Assembly: GCA_021323395.1 (NCBI GenBank)
Contig: JAJONL010000007.1
Span: 1-63,851, forward strand
Direction: 5' to 3'
Length of the DNA stretch: 63,851 nucleotides
Source: Nitrospira sp.
Lineage (GTDB): Bacteria > Nitrospirota > Nitrospiria > Nitrospirales > Nitrospiraceae
In this document: piece after piece, positions 63,179 through 63,851 of the stretch
Position numbering within the stretch: the stretch's first letter is position 1
How the letters are laid out: each line of letters begins with the position of its first letter
Notes under the pieces: generated by a model
Told to the model about the DNA's origin: nothing
What the model saw: only the letters and a program-made list of their open reading frames with translations
Databases searched by the model: none
Position numbers and translations under genes: made by a program

Positions 63179-63210
63179 AGCCGCCACCTTTCTGTCCTGC
63201 ACCTGCTGGC

Positions 63211-63579
63211 TTACGGAGATTCAGGCCGGATAGAGGGAGAAGCCTGTCCACCCCGAACCAACCCCCGATGTTGTGCTGCCGTTCGCTCTTGCTCTTGCGC
63301 CGCGTCCTCATACGATTGGGCCAATAACCGAGTTCCCTGCACCCAATCTGAATGAGCCCCAAAGAGCCGTTCATAGACTTCGACCCGACGAAACAAATCT
63401 TGCGCCATGTGCCGAAACCGCACGGCTTCCTGAACATAGAACACGGCAATCTTTCGCTGATCCTTGGTGGGATCAGAAGCCGTCAAATCGAGCTCGGTTC
63501 CCGTATTCACACAACCGAGCAGAACGCAGGTTTCAGCGAGCACAAGCCATCTGATGCCGGTCCGCCATAACGCTCGCAT
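63211..63579 (-). CDS. Small predicted lipoprotein
   Basis: A 122-residue protein with a signal sequence ending LLGC (lipobox) at about residue 23. The mature part is helical and charged (FRHMAQDLFRRVEVYERLFG). Upstream GTG at 63585 overlaps the stop of the next gene (GTGA) and is an alternative start. Neighbour of the SPFH gene. Confidence 0.65.
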   Translation of the reverse strand: MRALWRTGIRWLVLAETCVLLGCVNTGTELDLTASDPTKDQRKIAVFYVQEAVRFRHMAQDLFRRVEVYERLFGAHSDWVQGTRLLAQSYEDAAQEQERTAAQHRGLVRGGQASPSIRPESP

Positions 63580-63581
63580 GG

Positions 63582-63848
63582 TCACATCCGGACGCAGGGC
63601 TCATCGGACGTGACGGGCGGCTGTTCGCACCAATGTCGCCACACGACCTCATAATCCCCTGCGAGCGGCATCAATTCGATGTGTTGTTGATGGCACAACC
63701 GATTCAAGGCCACAAATATCGAACGCCAACTATAGGCAGGAAGCGACTCCGCCAGCGCGAGAAAGGTAAGGCGACGGTGATGCTGCAGCAAGACAAGAAT
63801 CTGTCGATCGACGACAGCCTCGGCCGGTCGAAATTCGTGAGATTCCAT
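63582..63848 (-). CDS. Small winged-helix-like protein
   Basis: An 88-residue protein with LVLLQHHRRLTFLALAESL and WRSIFVALNRLC, which resembles a winged-helix DNA-binding layout, then a short beta segment. The ATG at 63848 is three nt from the window end, so a longer N-terminus beyond the window cannot be excluded. First gene of a unit with the lipoprotein and SPFH genes. Confidence 0.5.
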   Translation of the reverse strand: MESHEFRPAEAVVDRQILVLLQHHRRLTFLALAESLPAYSWRSIFVALNRLCHQQHIELMPLAGDYEVVWRHWCEQPPVTSDEPCVRM

Positions 63849-63851
63849 CAC

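Overview
The window reads as chromosomal DNA of a Nitrospira-like bacterium (phylum Nitrospirota). Pointers are a GC-rich Gram-negative gene set that nevertheless carries an actinobacterial-type 20S proteasome with its Pup-ligase/depupylase pair, a SmbP-like histidine-rich periplasmic metal-binding protein of the kind known from nitrifiers, a membrane-anchored pentaheme cytochrome c, and many small proteins without recognisable families. The assignment is an inference from gene content; no rRNA gene, tRNA gene or CRISPR array was seen.

Left third (1-23.7 kb, almost all minus strand): end of an M23 peptidase; the proteasome locus mpa-dop-prcB-prcA-pafA, with a sigma70-like promoter before mpa and a second one before pafA, and no pup/UBact gene in any gap; a thiamine-thiazole operon thiS-thiG-tenI/thiE; a divisome/peptidoglycan operon ftsE-ftsX-envC-ctpA; the conserved ffh-rpsP-rimM-trmD-rplS-rnhB-yraN block; uvrB, a periplasmic FKBP isomerase, a DEAD-box helicase and an RRM protein.

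Middle (23.9-40.5 kb): envelope and metabolism genes, namely a DUF5069 protein, an M28 peptidase, a glycogen-debranching-type enzyme, two related MFS exporters around a BON protein, a GT4 glycosyltransferase, a TolC-like protein, a CPBP membrane protease, an MBL-fold hydrolase and an intact MntA-HepT toxin-antitoxin pair.

Right of this (40.5-48 kb) lies a gene graveyard: a DnaG-like primase with at least three frameshifts, a WYL regulator with a frameshift plus a nonsense codon, two damaged arylamine N-acetyltransferase copies flanking an intact VapBC-type module, and a uvrA paralogue whose first Walker A has been deleted. A second degraded island (51.0-54.9 kb) holds an integrase fragment, a metallothionein, small paralogous ORFs, direct repeats and a recombinase remnant. 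Between and after them are YqgE/AlgH, a nitrilase-family hydrolase, SmbP, a rhodanese, the pentaheme cytochrome, an HDAC-like deacylase, a TPR protein, a second MntA with a broken HepT, an M3 oligopeptidase, a response regulator with Asp-to-Glu at the phosphorylation site and an SPFH protein.

The most unusual patterns are: (1) a complete pupylation/proteasome locus without its modifier gene; (2) two unrelated toxin-antitoxin modules, each lying between a gene and a decayed direct repeat of that gene's 3' end; (3) a family of about 125-nt intergenic long hairpins present twice; (4) a ThiS protein with two residues beyond its glycine tail.
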